A DNA stretch of 40,225 nucleotides from Akkermansiaceae bacterium (lineage in GTDB: Bacteria; Verrucomicrobiota; Verrucomicrobiia; Verrucomicrobiales; Akkermansiaceae): assembly GCA_026421245.1 (NCBI GenBank), contig JAPKDJ010000033.1, positions 1-40,225 on the forward strand, in the 5' to 3' direction. The notes beneath the pieces are model-generated. The model was given only the letters and a program-made list of their open reading frames with translations, did no database searches and was not told where the DNA came from. The position numbers and the translations under genes were made by a program. This document shows, one piece after another, positions 7,903 to 15,919 of the stretch; positions within the stretch are counted from its first letter, which is position 1, and each line of letters begins with the position of its first letter.

Positions 7903-8679
7903 TTAGTTGGCGAGATGCTTCGTACAGAACTCGAGTTGGAGTTCCCGCCAAGATTTATCTCCTTCGACTTGGGGAAGCTTGTTTCGATTGCCGCCGTAGG
8001 CTGCGACCGGGATGCCGAGGGCTTTAGCTTTGTCTCTGATGAGTTCGAGTTGCTTTGGCGGATGAATGCGATCGGTGGGTCTGGCGTTTGAGTAGAGGAA
8101 AAGGGGAGCCTCGCCCTTGTCCATATAGCGGAGTGCGAATTCCTGAGTGCCGATGGGCTGCATGACGCCGATGACGACAGCGGGGCGGGAGCTGAGTTTG
8201 TCGATGGGGTCGCTGGCTTTGGGATCGGCGAGGTCATCGTGGTAGCCGAGGAACTGGCTGATGAGGGCTCCTGCGGAGACTCCGCCACAGCAGAGGCGTT
8301 TTGGATCGATATTCCATTCCTTGGATTTTGAGCGGATGAACTTTATGGCACGTCCACAGTGGTCGACGATGTCCCGGTATTCCATGTCCTTGTCGAGGAA
8401 GGGGTAGTTGCAGCTTACGACGGCGTAGCCGGCCTTACGGTAGGCTTCGAGAGTAGCGCGGTCGTGTTTTTCAAACTGGTTCTTGTCGCCATTACGAAAC
8501 CCTCCTCCGTGAAACCAGACAAAGACGGGAGCGGATTTGGTTTTTTTTAACGCGGGCCAGAAATCGAGGACGTTGCGTTCGTGTTTGGTGTCATACTGAA
8601 TATCGCGCTTGGGATTGGCGGCCAATGCCGTCCCAAGTGTGGCCAGAAAAAGCAGAAGGATCCTTCGATGGTTATTCAT
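7903..8679 (-). CDS. Exported alpha/beta hydrolase (BD-FAE-like esterase family)
   Basis: A 258-residue protein with a signal peptide (ILLLFLATLGTALA, cleaved before ANPKRDIQY). It shows the oxyanion-hole motif HGGGFRNGD, a nucleophile elbow GGVSAG (Ser in GVSAG) and an Asp candidate in NARPTD. This is the layout of carboxylesterase/feruloyl-esterase-type alpha/beta hydrolases, such as those removing acyl groups from plant or algal polysaccharides. The catalytic histidine normally found in a GxxH motif near the C terminus is not obvious: the equivalent segment reads VAAYGGNRNKLPQV. The enzyme may use another residue or be inactive. It is the first gene of the three-gene minus-strand group and may follow the small secreted gene 62 bases upstream. 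Confidence 0.87.
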   Translation of the reverse strand: MNNHRRILLLFLATLGTALAANPKRDIQYDTKHERNVLDFWPALKKTKSAPVFVWFHGGGFRNGDKNQFEKHDRATLEAYRKAGYAVVSCNYPFLDKDMEYRDIVDHCGRAIKFIRSKSKEWNIDPKRLCCGGVSAGALISQFLGYHDDLADPKASDPIDKLSSRPAVVIGVMQPIGTQEFALRYMDKGEAPLFLYSNARPTDRIHPPKQLELIRDKAKALGIPVAAYGGNRNKLPQVEGDKSWRELQLEFCTKHLAN

Positions 8680-8741
8680 GGTGATTATCCTTGGAGAAAT
8701 GACCGCCGGATCAAGCGAAATACACAGTTTGTCTTAACTCG

Positions 8742-9062
8742 CTATGGGGCGCTCCCGAAGTAATGGGAGACGATAGCCGGGCCGCACGGCTCCGAGACAT
8801 TGACCCGCCCGAATTCTCCTCCGGCAATCGGGGTGACGGTGGCTTCTCCGGCGCTTGCGATTTCGATGGCCCAGGCAGAGGTCTCGGTGGGAGCAGTGCC
8901 GGGTTCATTTTGTCGATAGGCGATGGCTTTAGCAACGGACCAATCAACAACTTCGGCGATGCCTGCCTGGGTGGTGAAAAGTCCAACGACGAGAATTTTG
9001 GCAAGGGAGAAGATGAGATCGGGAAGTTGTTGGATTTTGCCCCGTGCAAACAGTAAAGACAT
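8742..9062 (-). CDS. Small secreted hypothetical protein
   Basis: A 106-residue frame with a hydrophobic export signal (LIFSLAKILVVGLFTTQAGIA, positions about 16-36) followed by a mature part of about 70 residues with good codon bias (VVDWSVAKAIAY, TSAWAIEIAS, ATVTPIAGGEFGRV, ending SHYFGSAP). No family is recognised and there are no cysteine motifs. Its start lies only 17 bases from the start of the divergent cytochrome-like gene at 9080, which leaves no room for two separate promoters unless one start is further in. The opposite strand is also open over most of it (8763-9056) but is Gly/Asp-rich and less convincing. It could be a truncated relative of a longer secreted protein. Confidence 0.5.
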   Translation of the reverse strand: MSLLFARGKIQQLPDLIFSLAKILVVGLFTTQAGIAEVVDWSVAKAIAYRQNEPGTAPTETSAWAIEIASAGEATVTPIAGGEFGRVNVSEPCGPAIVSHYFGSAP

Positions 9063-9079
9063 TCGGTAGGATTCTTCGA

Positions 9080-11104
9080 ATGTCTCGTTTGAGTAAACTT
9101 TTGATCTTGTCGCTCGGGATTGCCGGGGCGGCGCCTGGGGCAGGGGTGTTGGAGGTATTTCAGGAGAACTGTGTGCGGTGCCACGGCAAGGATGGGAAGG
9201 TGAAGGGGAAGGTGAATCTCGCCGAGTTAGGGGATCCGGGAGCTCTCAAAAAGAAGCCGGAGTTGTTGCAGCAAATCATTGATGCGATTGATTTTGAGGA
9301 AATGCCTCCGGAGGATGAGCCGCAACTGGAAAAGGGAACTCGGGCGAAGTTGCTGGGGGATTTACAGACTTTGCGGAATGAGGCGATGACGGGGAAGAGG
9401 GTTTACGCGGCAACGCCGATGCGCCGGATGAATCGGTTCCAATACCACAATGCCGTGATCGATCTTTTTGATCTCAAGTGCAATGTCTTCACTCTTCCCG
9501 AGCGGATGATCCGTGATCATAAGGGGTACTTTCGGCCCGAGACCGGGAAAATGCCGGATCTGGTGAGGGTTGGAAGTCGCCCGCTGGGGAAATCGCAAAT
9601 GATCGAACCAAGACTGGGAGGAGTGGCGGCGTTTCCACAGGATTTGCGGGCGGAGCACGGGTTTGATAACCAGGCGGATCACTTGTCGCTTTCTCCCTTG
9701 TTGATGGAGTCCTTTTTAAAGCTGGGACAATCGATCATGGGAAGTCCGGATTTTGGGCCGAGGCGGGTGGGCATTTGGAAGGAGTTTTTTGTGCTCAATC
9801 CACCAGAGAAACAAGGAGTGGAAGTGGTGGTGAAGGAACGATTGGTGAAGTTCTTGCGAAAGGCATTTCGGGGCAGAGTCGGGCCGGAAGTGGTTGATCG
9901 TTATGCTGAGTTTGTGGAAGCCCGGATGCACGCGGGAGCGAGTTATACGGAAGCAATTAAAGAGGTTACGGCGGCCGTGATTTCTTCGCCAAGATTTCTC
10001 TATCTTTACGATCAATCGGAGGGATCAGAAAAGGTCGACGGGCTGGAGTTAGCTTCGCGCTTGTCGTTTTTTCTTTGGGGGAGTTTGCCGGATGAGGAGC
10101 TTTTGAGGCTGGCGGAGTCGGGTGAACTTTTGAAGGAAAAGGTTTTAGAGAGGCAGGTCGACCGGATGCTGAAGGACCAGAAGCTAAAGCGATTTTGCGA
10201 TAGTTTTCCGGCCCAGTGGTTGCAGTTGGATCGGATCATTTCATCGGTGCCGGACCGGAAGAAGTTCTCGAAGTTTTATTTTTCCAAGTATCGCACTAGC
10301 ATGCATATGATGATGGAACCTCTCTTGTTGTTTGAGACTGTTTTGGTGGAGAATTTACCGGTGGCGCAGTTGATTGATTCGGATTTCACGTATCGCTCGG
10401 GGCATTTGGAAGAGGCTTATGGCCCGTTGGGTTCGGTTGGGAAAAAGAGGCTCGGCCAAGTCGCCGTGATGGATTTTCATCGCGTGCCGGTGAAGGATCG
10501 AAGGACAGGCGGAGTGATCACGAATGCGGCTGTGATGACGATGACCTCGGGTCCGGAGCGAACCCAGCCGATCACGCGCGGGGCCTGGTTGGCGGGAGTG
10601 ATTTTCAACAAGCCGCCTGAGCCTCCGCCGGCGGACGTGCCTTCGCTGGGTGAAAAACCGGGAGAGGGAGAAGAGCACCTGACGTTGCGGGAGCGTCTTT
10701 CGATGCACCGAGAGAGAGCGGATTGCCGCGGGTGTCATGAGCAGATTGATCCGCTGGGTTTCGCTTTGGAGAACTTTGATGCCATCGGAAAGTGGCGTGA
10801 GAAGTACGAGAATGATCGCATGGTTGATATGGAGGGAACGCTTTTCCGGAAACACAAGTTTGCCACTGTAGTGGAATTCAAGGATGCCCTTCTTTCAGAG
10901 AAGGAGCGTTTTACGCGGGGTCTGGCGGGTCATCTTTTATCGTTTGCGCTGGCACGTGAACTGGGGCTGGTGGATGAGATTATCCTGGATGAGATCGTGG
11001 AACGAGTGGCGGAGGATGGGGATCGAATGCAATCCCTGATCAAAGAAGTGATTTTGAGTGAGCCATTTTTGGCGAAAGCGAACCAAGTAAAGAGGGAGAA
11101 TTGA
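9080..11104 (+). CDS. PVC cytochrome-like protein with DUF1587-1592-1588-1585 domains
   Basis: A 674-residue exported protein. After a signal peptide (LLILSLGIAGAAPGAG) comes a PSCyt1-type c-heme motif CVRCH (31-35). It is followed by the DUF1587 segment (MRRMNRFQYHNAVIDLFDL), DUF1592 (SRLSFFLWGSLPDEELLRLA), DUF1588 with a second CRGCH motif at 549-553 (CRGCHEQIDPLGFALENFDA), and DUF1585 (TRGLAGHLLSFALARELG). This order is characteristic of planctomycete and verrucomicrobial proteins thought to act in periplasmic redox or polysaccharide breakdown; the exact function is unknown. The next gene (DUF1552) starts 4 bases after the stop, the usual partner arrangement. The ATG at 9080 is chosen because the signal peptide begins there. 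Confidence 0.93.
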   Translation: MSRLSKLLILSLGIAGAAPGAGVLEVFQENCVRCHGKDGKVKGKVNLAELGDPGALKKKPELLQQIIDAIDFEEMPPEDEPQLEKGTRAKLLGDLQTLRNEAMTGKRVYAATPMRRMNRFQYHNAVIDLFDLKCNVFTLPERMIRDHKGYFRPETGKMPDLVRVGSRPLGKSQMIEPRLGGVAAFPQDLRAEHGFDNQADHLSLSPLLMESFLKLGQSIMGSPDFGPRRVGIWKEFFVLNPPEKQGVEVVVKERLVKFLRKAFRGRVGPEVVDRYAEFVEARMHAGASYTEAIKEVTAAVISSPRFLYLYDQSEGSEKVDGLELASRLSFFLWGSLPDEELLRLAESGELLKEKVLERQVDRMLKDQKLKRFCDSFPAQWLQLDRIISSVPDRKKFSKFYFSKYRTSMHMMMEPLLLFETVLVENLPVAQLIDSDFTYRSGHLEEAYGPLGSVGKKRLGQVAVMDFHRVPVKDRRTGGVITNAAVMTMTSGPERTQPITRGAWLAGVIFNKPPEPPPADVPSLGEKPGEGEEHLTLRERLSMHRERADCRGCHEQIDPLGFALENFDAIGKWREKYENDRMVDMEGTLFRKHKFATVVEFKDALLSEKERFTRGLAGHLLSFALARELGLVDEIILDEIVERVAEDGDRMQSLIKEVILSEPFLAKANQVKREN

Positions 11105-11108
11105 AACG

Positions 11109-12449
11109 ATGACAACACGACGAGGATTTTTGAGAGGATTGGGCGGATCGGCCTTGGCACTGCCGTGGATGGAGAGCCTGGGGTCACAGACGCTGGCGAG
11201 TGGGGTCTCGAAAAGGATGGCGCATTTTTACGTGCCGATTGGGGTGGTGCGTCGGGGTTTTTTCCCGGGCGAAGCGGACTCGGTGATTCCAAAGGGGAAT
11301 TTGGGGAATGTGATGAAGTCCCTTGGTCAGCAGGATCCGAACTATGGAGTGAAGCGGCTTGAGGAACTCACTCCGACGATGAAACCGTTGGAAAGGGTCA
11401 AGGATAAGATCAATCTCATCACCGGGATGGACCGGACCTTCCAGCAGGGGACGGATGTTCATGCGCAGTGTGCGTCCTGTTATTTGAGTAGTGCCCCACC
11501 TTATACGATTGAGGGAACGGCCTGGCCGCTCGACCGGACGCTCGATCATTTGGTGGCGGATGTGGTGGGGGAAAAGACACCGTTTTTAACGCTAGAGTTC
11601 AGTTGCAACAGCCACAAGGACAACAAGGAGTCGATCTACTTTGATAATATTTCTTGGTATGGCACGGGGCATTTGGCGCCATCGATCCGTGATCCACGGA
11701 AGATGTATCGGCGTTTGTTTTCGACGAAGGAACTCGACCAGTATCGGGATGTCACGGATTTGGTTTTGGAAGATGCCCGGGCGATGAAGAAGGAATTGGG
11801 CTATGCCGACAGCCAGAAGTTTGCGGAATATTTTGATTCCATTCGGGCGATCGAAACGCAGATGGACCGGCTTGAAGCGATGAAGGGAGAACTGGCCAAG
11901 ATCTCCTTTGAGGAACCGCCGGAAGCCTACCTTCCAAGAGGTGAGTACATTCGTCTCATGGGTGATCTGATGGTGGCGGCGTTACAGTCGGGCCTGACCA
12001 ACGTGGCAACCTTCATGGTAGGGCCGGAGCGATGGGATACGCCCTATCTTTTCGATGGTCTCTTTGACAAGCCAATGAGCCATCATGGCATGTCTCATAA
12101 TCAAACCAAGCTGATCAATCAGCTCTTGAAAGTGGACCGCTTTCACATGGAGCAATATGTCTATCTGCTTGAGAAGATGGAGAGTGTTGTGGAGGCGGAC
12201 GGGACGACTCTTTTGGATAATACTCTCTTCACTTACGGCTCAGGTCTGGGTGATGGATCGACCCACCAATACAATGATCTGCCGATCATCATGGCGGGAG
12301 GCGGCAAGCAGGTAAAATCAGGGCAGCACATCAACATGCCCGAGGGGACTCCGCTCGCGAACTTGTGGCTGACTCAGGCGAAAATGATGGGAGCCAAGAT
12401 GAAGCGCTTTGCCGATAGCACCGGCGAGATCGGAGCGGTGAAGGCGTGA
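11109..12449 (+). CDS. Tat-exported DUF1552 protein
   Basis: A 446-residue protein with a twin-arginine leader (TTRRGFLRGLGGSALALPWM) and the DUF1552 core: RMAHFYVPIGVVRRGFFPG, LITGMDRTFQQGTDVHAQC, DKPMSHHGMSHNQ, and the DNTLFTYGSGLGDGSTHQYNDLPIIMAGGG segment near the C terminus. The last part resembles the metal-site region of alkaline phosphatase-like/DUF1501 proteins. It is translationally close to the DUF1592 gene (4-base gap), and the two families nearly always occur as a pair in PVC genomes. They are inferred to form an exported redox or hydrolytic unit; the substrate is unknown. The length is normal. Confidence 0.92.
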   Translation: MTTRRGFLRGLGGSALALPWMESLGSQTLASGVSKRMAHFYVPIGVVRRGFFPGEADSVIPKGNLGNVMKSLGQQDPNYGVKRLEELTPTMKPLERVKDKINLITGMDRTFQQGTDVHAQCASCYLSSAPPYTIEGTAWPLDRTLDHLVADVVGEKTPFLTLEFSCNSHKDNKESIYFDNISWYGTGHLAPSIRDPRKMYRRLFSTKELDQYRDVTDLVLEDARAMKKELGYADSQKFAEYFDSIRAIETQMDRLEAMKGELAKISFEEPPEAYLPRGEYIRLMGDLMVAALQSGLTNVATFMVGPERWDTPYLFDGLFDKPMSHHGMSHNQTKLINQLLKVDRFHMEQYVYLLEKMESVVEADGTTLLDNTLFTYGSGLGDGSTHQYNDLPIIMAGGGKQVKSGQHINMPEGTPLANLWLTQAKMMGAKMKRFADSTGEIGAVKA

Positions 12450-12938
12450 TTCTTGACAGAAAGAGGCCAGAGAACGAATGTTCCGAACGGTCGCTTCCGA
12501 AGAAGAAGGGGCGGGAGGGCGACGACGGCACAGATTTTTCCTGTCTGCCTGCTGGCTTGCTCACCAAGTCAAGCATCGAACCGGGAGTGGCTCGTGTTAT
12601 TCAACTTTCCATCAATGGGTTAAGCTTAAGATGGCGCGAATGGGTAAGAAGGTGTTTGTTTGCGGTCCGTATTGCGATGGCGATTGGATGGGCTGGAGAA
12701 AAGTGAAGAATTTTAATCTGTGCCTTTTCACGAAGTTGACGCGGGATGCTGTCGAGTTGCCGTTTCTCCCGTTTTTTCGAGGTCTCGAATGGAGGAAGAG
12801 AAGGGGAGATACTACGGCTCGATTGGATGACTGTTCTGTGGGAGGAGCCGAACGAAAAAGCTAAGTCTCAGCTGCTAAATTCTCTCGCTGGGAAAGAGGG
12901 TGTTGTTGGGGAATGGCAGTTCGGCTACGATCGACTTC
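12450..12938. other. Intergenic stretch without a convincing gene
   Basis: Overlapping plus-strand frames are open (12446-12706 and 12478-12864), but codon bias is weak and no domain is visible, so I do not call them. A 10-bp palindrome TTAAGCTTAA lies at 12620-12629. The region presumably holds the promoter of the metalloprotease gene. Confidence 0.4.
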
Positions 12939-14483
12939 ATGAAATGGATTGCGGGTTTAATCATGCTATCGGTCGTGGGAGAGGCCAGACAATTGACTGG
13001 TCACACCGTATTGTTGCAGCCGATTGTCTTGTGCGACGACGAAGGGAAGAGCGCGGCCAAGGCAAACTTATCCGAGGCCTTAATTGATTTGCCGTTTCGG
13101 CGTTGGGATGTGGACTTTCAGATTCTTGAGCCAATCAGGTGGAATCGGAGGGAGTTTCGTGATGGGGAATCGGATGTGGATGTGATCGTGAAGAAAGCTA
13201 CGGAGGAAGGAGTTTTTCGTCACCCGGGGCGAATTGCGAACATGGTTTTTGCAAAAAAAATAAATGGTCGGCCTGCTCCGAATGGCTTGGGGCAGCAACC
13301 GGGTTGGGTGACATTTATTGCGCAGGCTGGGAATTCGCCGCTGGGGCAGGATGCCTTTGTGGTGATTCATGAAGTGAGCCACAATCTTGGATTAGCGCAT
13401 TCGGTGGATGATAATGAAGTTCCGAACGATGTTCCAAATGTGATGGGGGATGGGGATTTTATGGATCGAATCCGGGAGGATGGGATCACAAGAAACCAGG
13501 CAGCCACGATCTTGAAAAGTCCTTTGGTTCGCGAGACGGTGCGCTGTTTGAATGGAGATGAAGCAAGGAAAGCCTACCTGGATGAGAATTTTGAATTCTA
13601 TTACGATAGGCTCAATCGACGCGAGGTGGAGGCGATGACAGGAAAGATCATGCCCAAAGAGTTGGATGGAGCGGGCGTGAAAGCCGAGGCGAGGAAGCGC
13701 TATGAAGCCGCCGTCGTGGATTTTTCTAAGGAAGAACGTGAAGTGCTGTTGTGGATGGTGGGAGAGTTTAGGAAGGTGTTGGTGGGTGAATTCCCCTTGC
13801 TGGCGAACCAGCCGTGGGAATTGTTAAAGGTAAAGGGTGACCACTGTGCAGGCTTTCCGCATACGAGAGGATTGTCAGTTGTCTTGAGTGAAAAGGCGGT
13901 GGATCGGATGATGGGGAAATTCAAAATGCACGGGAAAACCAAGCGCGCTCTTGAAGGGGTTTCCACGATTCTTGTGCACGAACAGTTCCATGTTTTGCAA
14001 CGGTGTTATCCTGAGAAATTCGCGAGACTTTACACAGAGATCTATGGTTTACTTGATGGTGTGGTCGCCGAAAATCATTGGGTGGCAGCCAACGAGATCA
14101 GCAATCCGGACGGTCTGGATGGAAACCGATGGGTCATTCCTCACGAGGGACAATTCTATTGGATGAAGACGATGCTGAAAATCGAAGATGAACCGGCGAG
14201 AATGCCGCAGTCTTTCCGAGAGGGAGTCTTTCCATTGGACAAGAGGGGAAAGGAATATGTGACGCAATCGGGAGGAGAGGGAAAGCCACCGAAGCAGGTG
14301 TCCGGTGAGGTCATCCTGAAGTGGAAAGAGCAATTTCCAATTCGAGTGGGTCATGATCATCCCAATGAAATATCAGCTTACCTTTTTCAAGCGGAATTGG
14401 GACGCTTACTCAAGGGAATGAAGCCCTCAGAGGATGAAATGACTCGTAAGACGATGGCATGGTGTCGTAAGGAATTAAGGTAA
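12939..14483 (+). CDS. Secreted protein with two HExxH zinc-metalloprotease motifs
   Basis: A 514-residue protein with an N-terminal signal (MKWIAGLIMLSVVGEA). The first half carries HEVSHNLGLAH at residues 144-154, the extended HExxHxxGxxH zinc site of metzincins, and a Met-turn candidate NVMG at 167-170. The second half carries a separate HEQFH at 347-351 (STILVHEQFHVLQ). Possible third ligands are Glu386 (WVAANEIS) or Glu477 (HPNEISAYLF). Each half could be an independent peptidase domain. The first is a known clan signature; the family of the second is not recognised. The ATG at 12939 is preferred because the signal peptide starts there; the frame extends to 12900. Codon use is more AT-rich than in neighbouring genes. 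It lies downstream of the DUF1552 gene with a 489-base gap, so it is probably separately expressed. Confidence 0.8.
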   Translation: MKWIAGLIMLSVVGEARQLTGHTVLLQPIVLCDDEGKSAAKANLSEALIDLPFRRWDVDFQILEPIRWNRREFRDGESDVDVIVKKATEEGVFRHPGRIANMVFAKKINGRPAPNGLGQQPGWVTFIAQAGNSPLGQDAFVVIHEVSHNLGLAHSVDDNEVPNDVPNVMGDGDFMDRIREDGITRNQAATILKSPLVRETVRCLNGDEARKAYLDENFEFYYDRLNRREVEAMTGKIMPKELDGAGVKAEARKRYEAAVVDFSKEEREVLLWMVGEFRKVLVGEFPLLANQPWELLKVKGDHCAGFPHTRGLSVVLSEKAVDRMMGKFKMHGKTKRALEGVSTILVHEQFHVLQRCYPEKFARLYTEIYGLLDGVVAENHWVAANEISNPDGLDGNRWVIPHEGQFYWMKTMLKIEDEPARMPQSFREGVFPLDKRGKEYVTQSGGEGKPPKQVSGEVILKWKEQFPIRVGHDHPNEISAYLFQAELGRLLKGMKPSEDEMTRKTMAWCRKELR

Positions 14484-14573
14484 GATTGATACAATCTATC
14501 GCGGTGACGAGTGAAGCTGCTTCACGCAGTCGCAGCAGTTCTCCCACCATTTGTTTGGCTTCTTTGATTTGGG

Positions 14574-14600
14574 CTTGGTGCTTCTTGTGGGCCCACCAAG
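14574..14600 (+). repeat. Inverted repeat followed by a nine-G tract
   Basis: CTTGGTG (14574-14580) and CACCAAG (14594-14600) form a 7-bp stem between two convergent genes. It is followed at once by a run of nine G residues (14603-14611). It may contribute to termination, but there is no T tract. Confidence 0.4.
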
Positions 14601-14660
14601 TTGGGGGGGGGCGTGCCGGCGGGAATCAGGGATTGAAGCTGGCTTTATTTTTCAGGGGCG

Positions 14661-14762
14661 TTGGCAAGTTGGGCGGCGTCCCTGATTGGTTTGGTCTTTC
14701 TGATGATCGGGATTTCCCTCTTCGTCGCGGGCAATTGGGTGACGAACGAAGACGAGTCTTAA
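14661..14762 (+). CDS. Possible small single-pass membrane peptide
   Basis: A short plus-strand frame reads MASWAASLIGLVFLMIGISL and ends FVAGNWVTNEDES if it starts at the TTG at 14661. This is a textbook transmembrane helix with a charged tail. AGGG lies just upstream but too close to the start for ideal spacing. The frame is open back to a stop at 14634-14636, so the peptide could also be the 3' remnant of a larger membrane protein broken near the nine-G run. Its stop overlaps the stop of the opposing oxidoreductase gene. No homologue is recognised. Confidence 0.3.
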   Translation: MASWAASLIGLVFLMIGISLFVAGNWVTNEDES

Positions 14763-15913
14763 AGCTCCACGCGTATACCGGTGTCGAGGCTCTCGCGGCC
14801 CGCTTCGAGGATGGCGGTGGTGTTGCGAGTGGTCTCGATGGTGGCGAGGTTTTCGCGGTGACCGAGGATGAAGTCGGCAATGCTTTGATAGCCGTAGCAG
14901 GTTTGTCCGGCGAAATTGCCGTTGGCATCGGGAGTGTAGCGGAAGAAGAGGGGATTGGGTGATTGGTAGCCAGTGGCGTCCGAGGCGAAATTGTATCCGC
15001 GATGGGCCTGGTCAACGCGGACTTCTCCCTCGTGGTGGAGGGCAAAGAATCGTTGCTGGGAATGGACTTCTGCTTTGGCCGCGATCCAGGCGGAGGTGTA
15101 AATGGCGGTGGCTTTGGTGCCTGAGTTGTTCGCCCAATCGACCATAAGGGTGATGGAATCTTCGGTGGGGAGACCGCGATCCTGGGCGACACCGGTGGAT
15201 GCTGAAGCGATGACAGAGACAGGGTAGGCGAGGCCTTCGAGGGTCCAGCAGTGAAAGTCAATGTGGTGGGCGTTGAGGTAGTAGGAAACGTCGGAAGATC
15301 GGCCGGCCCAGGCGCGGAACGAGTTGAGCTGGGATTTGGGTTGGGACATGTAGCTGGCGAAGTACGAAGAATCACCGAGGTTACGGAGTTTTTCCCGGGC
15401 ATCGGAGTAAATGGGGTCCCAGCGTTTGTGGACCTCCATGGCAATGGTGACGTTCTTCTTGCGGGCGACTTCGATGAGTGAATCGTGCTCGGCGGTCGTT
15501 TTGACGATGGGCTTGGCGACGAGGACGTTCAAGCCGGCTTGGGCGGCGGTGTGAGCCATCTCGAAGTGAAGATCGTCGGGCGTGAAGATGAGGACGGAGT
15601 CGCCGGGAGAAAGTTCTTTTATGGCGGAACGCCAGGCTTGTGGGGCTCTTTGATCGTCGTCGGGGAAGCTGTGGAATGAGGAGTCGAGTCCGTATCTTTG
15701 GGTGATGAGGTGATCGAAGTGAGCTCGGATGAGGGGGAACTTGGTGCCGTTGGAACCAGTGAGGATGATATCGGAGACAAGTCCTCGTTCCCGGAGATCG
15801 AAGAGAGTGAGGGCGACGATGCCAGCACCCTTGTCGGAGGTTGATTCGGAGCCGTGGACCAGGCCGGAGACGTATTCACCGGTGCCAATCACGAGGACTT
15901 TGGGGGGTGACAT
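14759..15913 (-). CDS. Gfo/Idh/MocA-family oxidoreductase
   Basis: A 384-residue cytoplasmic NAD(P)-dependent dehydrogenase of the glucose-fructose oxidoreductase/inositol dehydrogenase family. The Rossmann domain begins with KVLVIGTGEYVSGLV. The family's EKP-like segment appears as LVAKPIVKTTAEHD, followed by VTIAMEVHKRWDPIY. The C-terminal alpha/beta domain includes YYLNAHHIDFHCWTLEG, where His residues fit the catalytic site. The N-terminal glycine loop has an insertion (GSESTSDKGAG) not usual in the family. The substrate is likely a sugar or polyol derivative and cannot be specified. It starts 6 bases after the membrane pseudokinase gene, so the two are probably co-transcribed. Confidence 0.9.
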   Translation of the reverse strand: MSPPKVLVIGTGEYVSGLVHGSESTSDKGAGIVALTLFDLRERGLVSDIILTGSNGTKFPLIRAHFDHLITQRYGLDSSFHSFPDDDQRAPQAWRSAIKELSPGDSVLIFTPDDLHFEMAHTAAQAGLNVLVAKPIVKTTAEHDSLIEVARKKNVTIAMEVHKRWDPIYSDAREKLRNLGDSSYFASYMSQPKSQLNSFRAWAGRSSDVSYYLNAHHIDFHCWTLEGLAYPVSVIASASTGVAQDRGLPTEDSITLMVDWANNSGTKATAIYTSAWIAAKAEVHSQQRFFALHHEGEVRVDQAHRGYNFASDATGYQSPNPLFFRYTPDANGNFAGQTCYGYQSIADFILGHRENLATIETTRNTTAILEAGRESLDTGIRVEL

Positions 15914-15919
15914 GATGGT

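Noticed and set aside
12478..12864. 128-codon plus-strand frame before the metalloprotease
   Set aside because: Weak codon bias, mixed basic composition and no recognisable domain.
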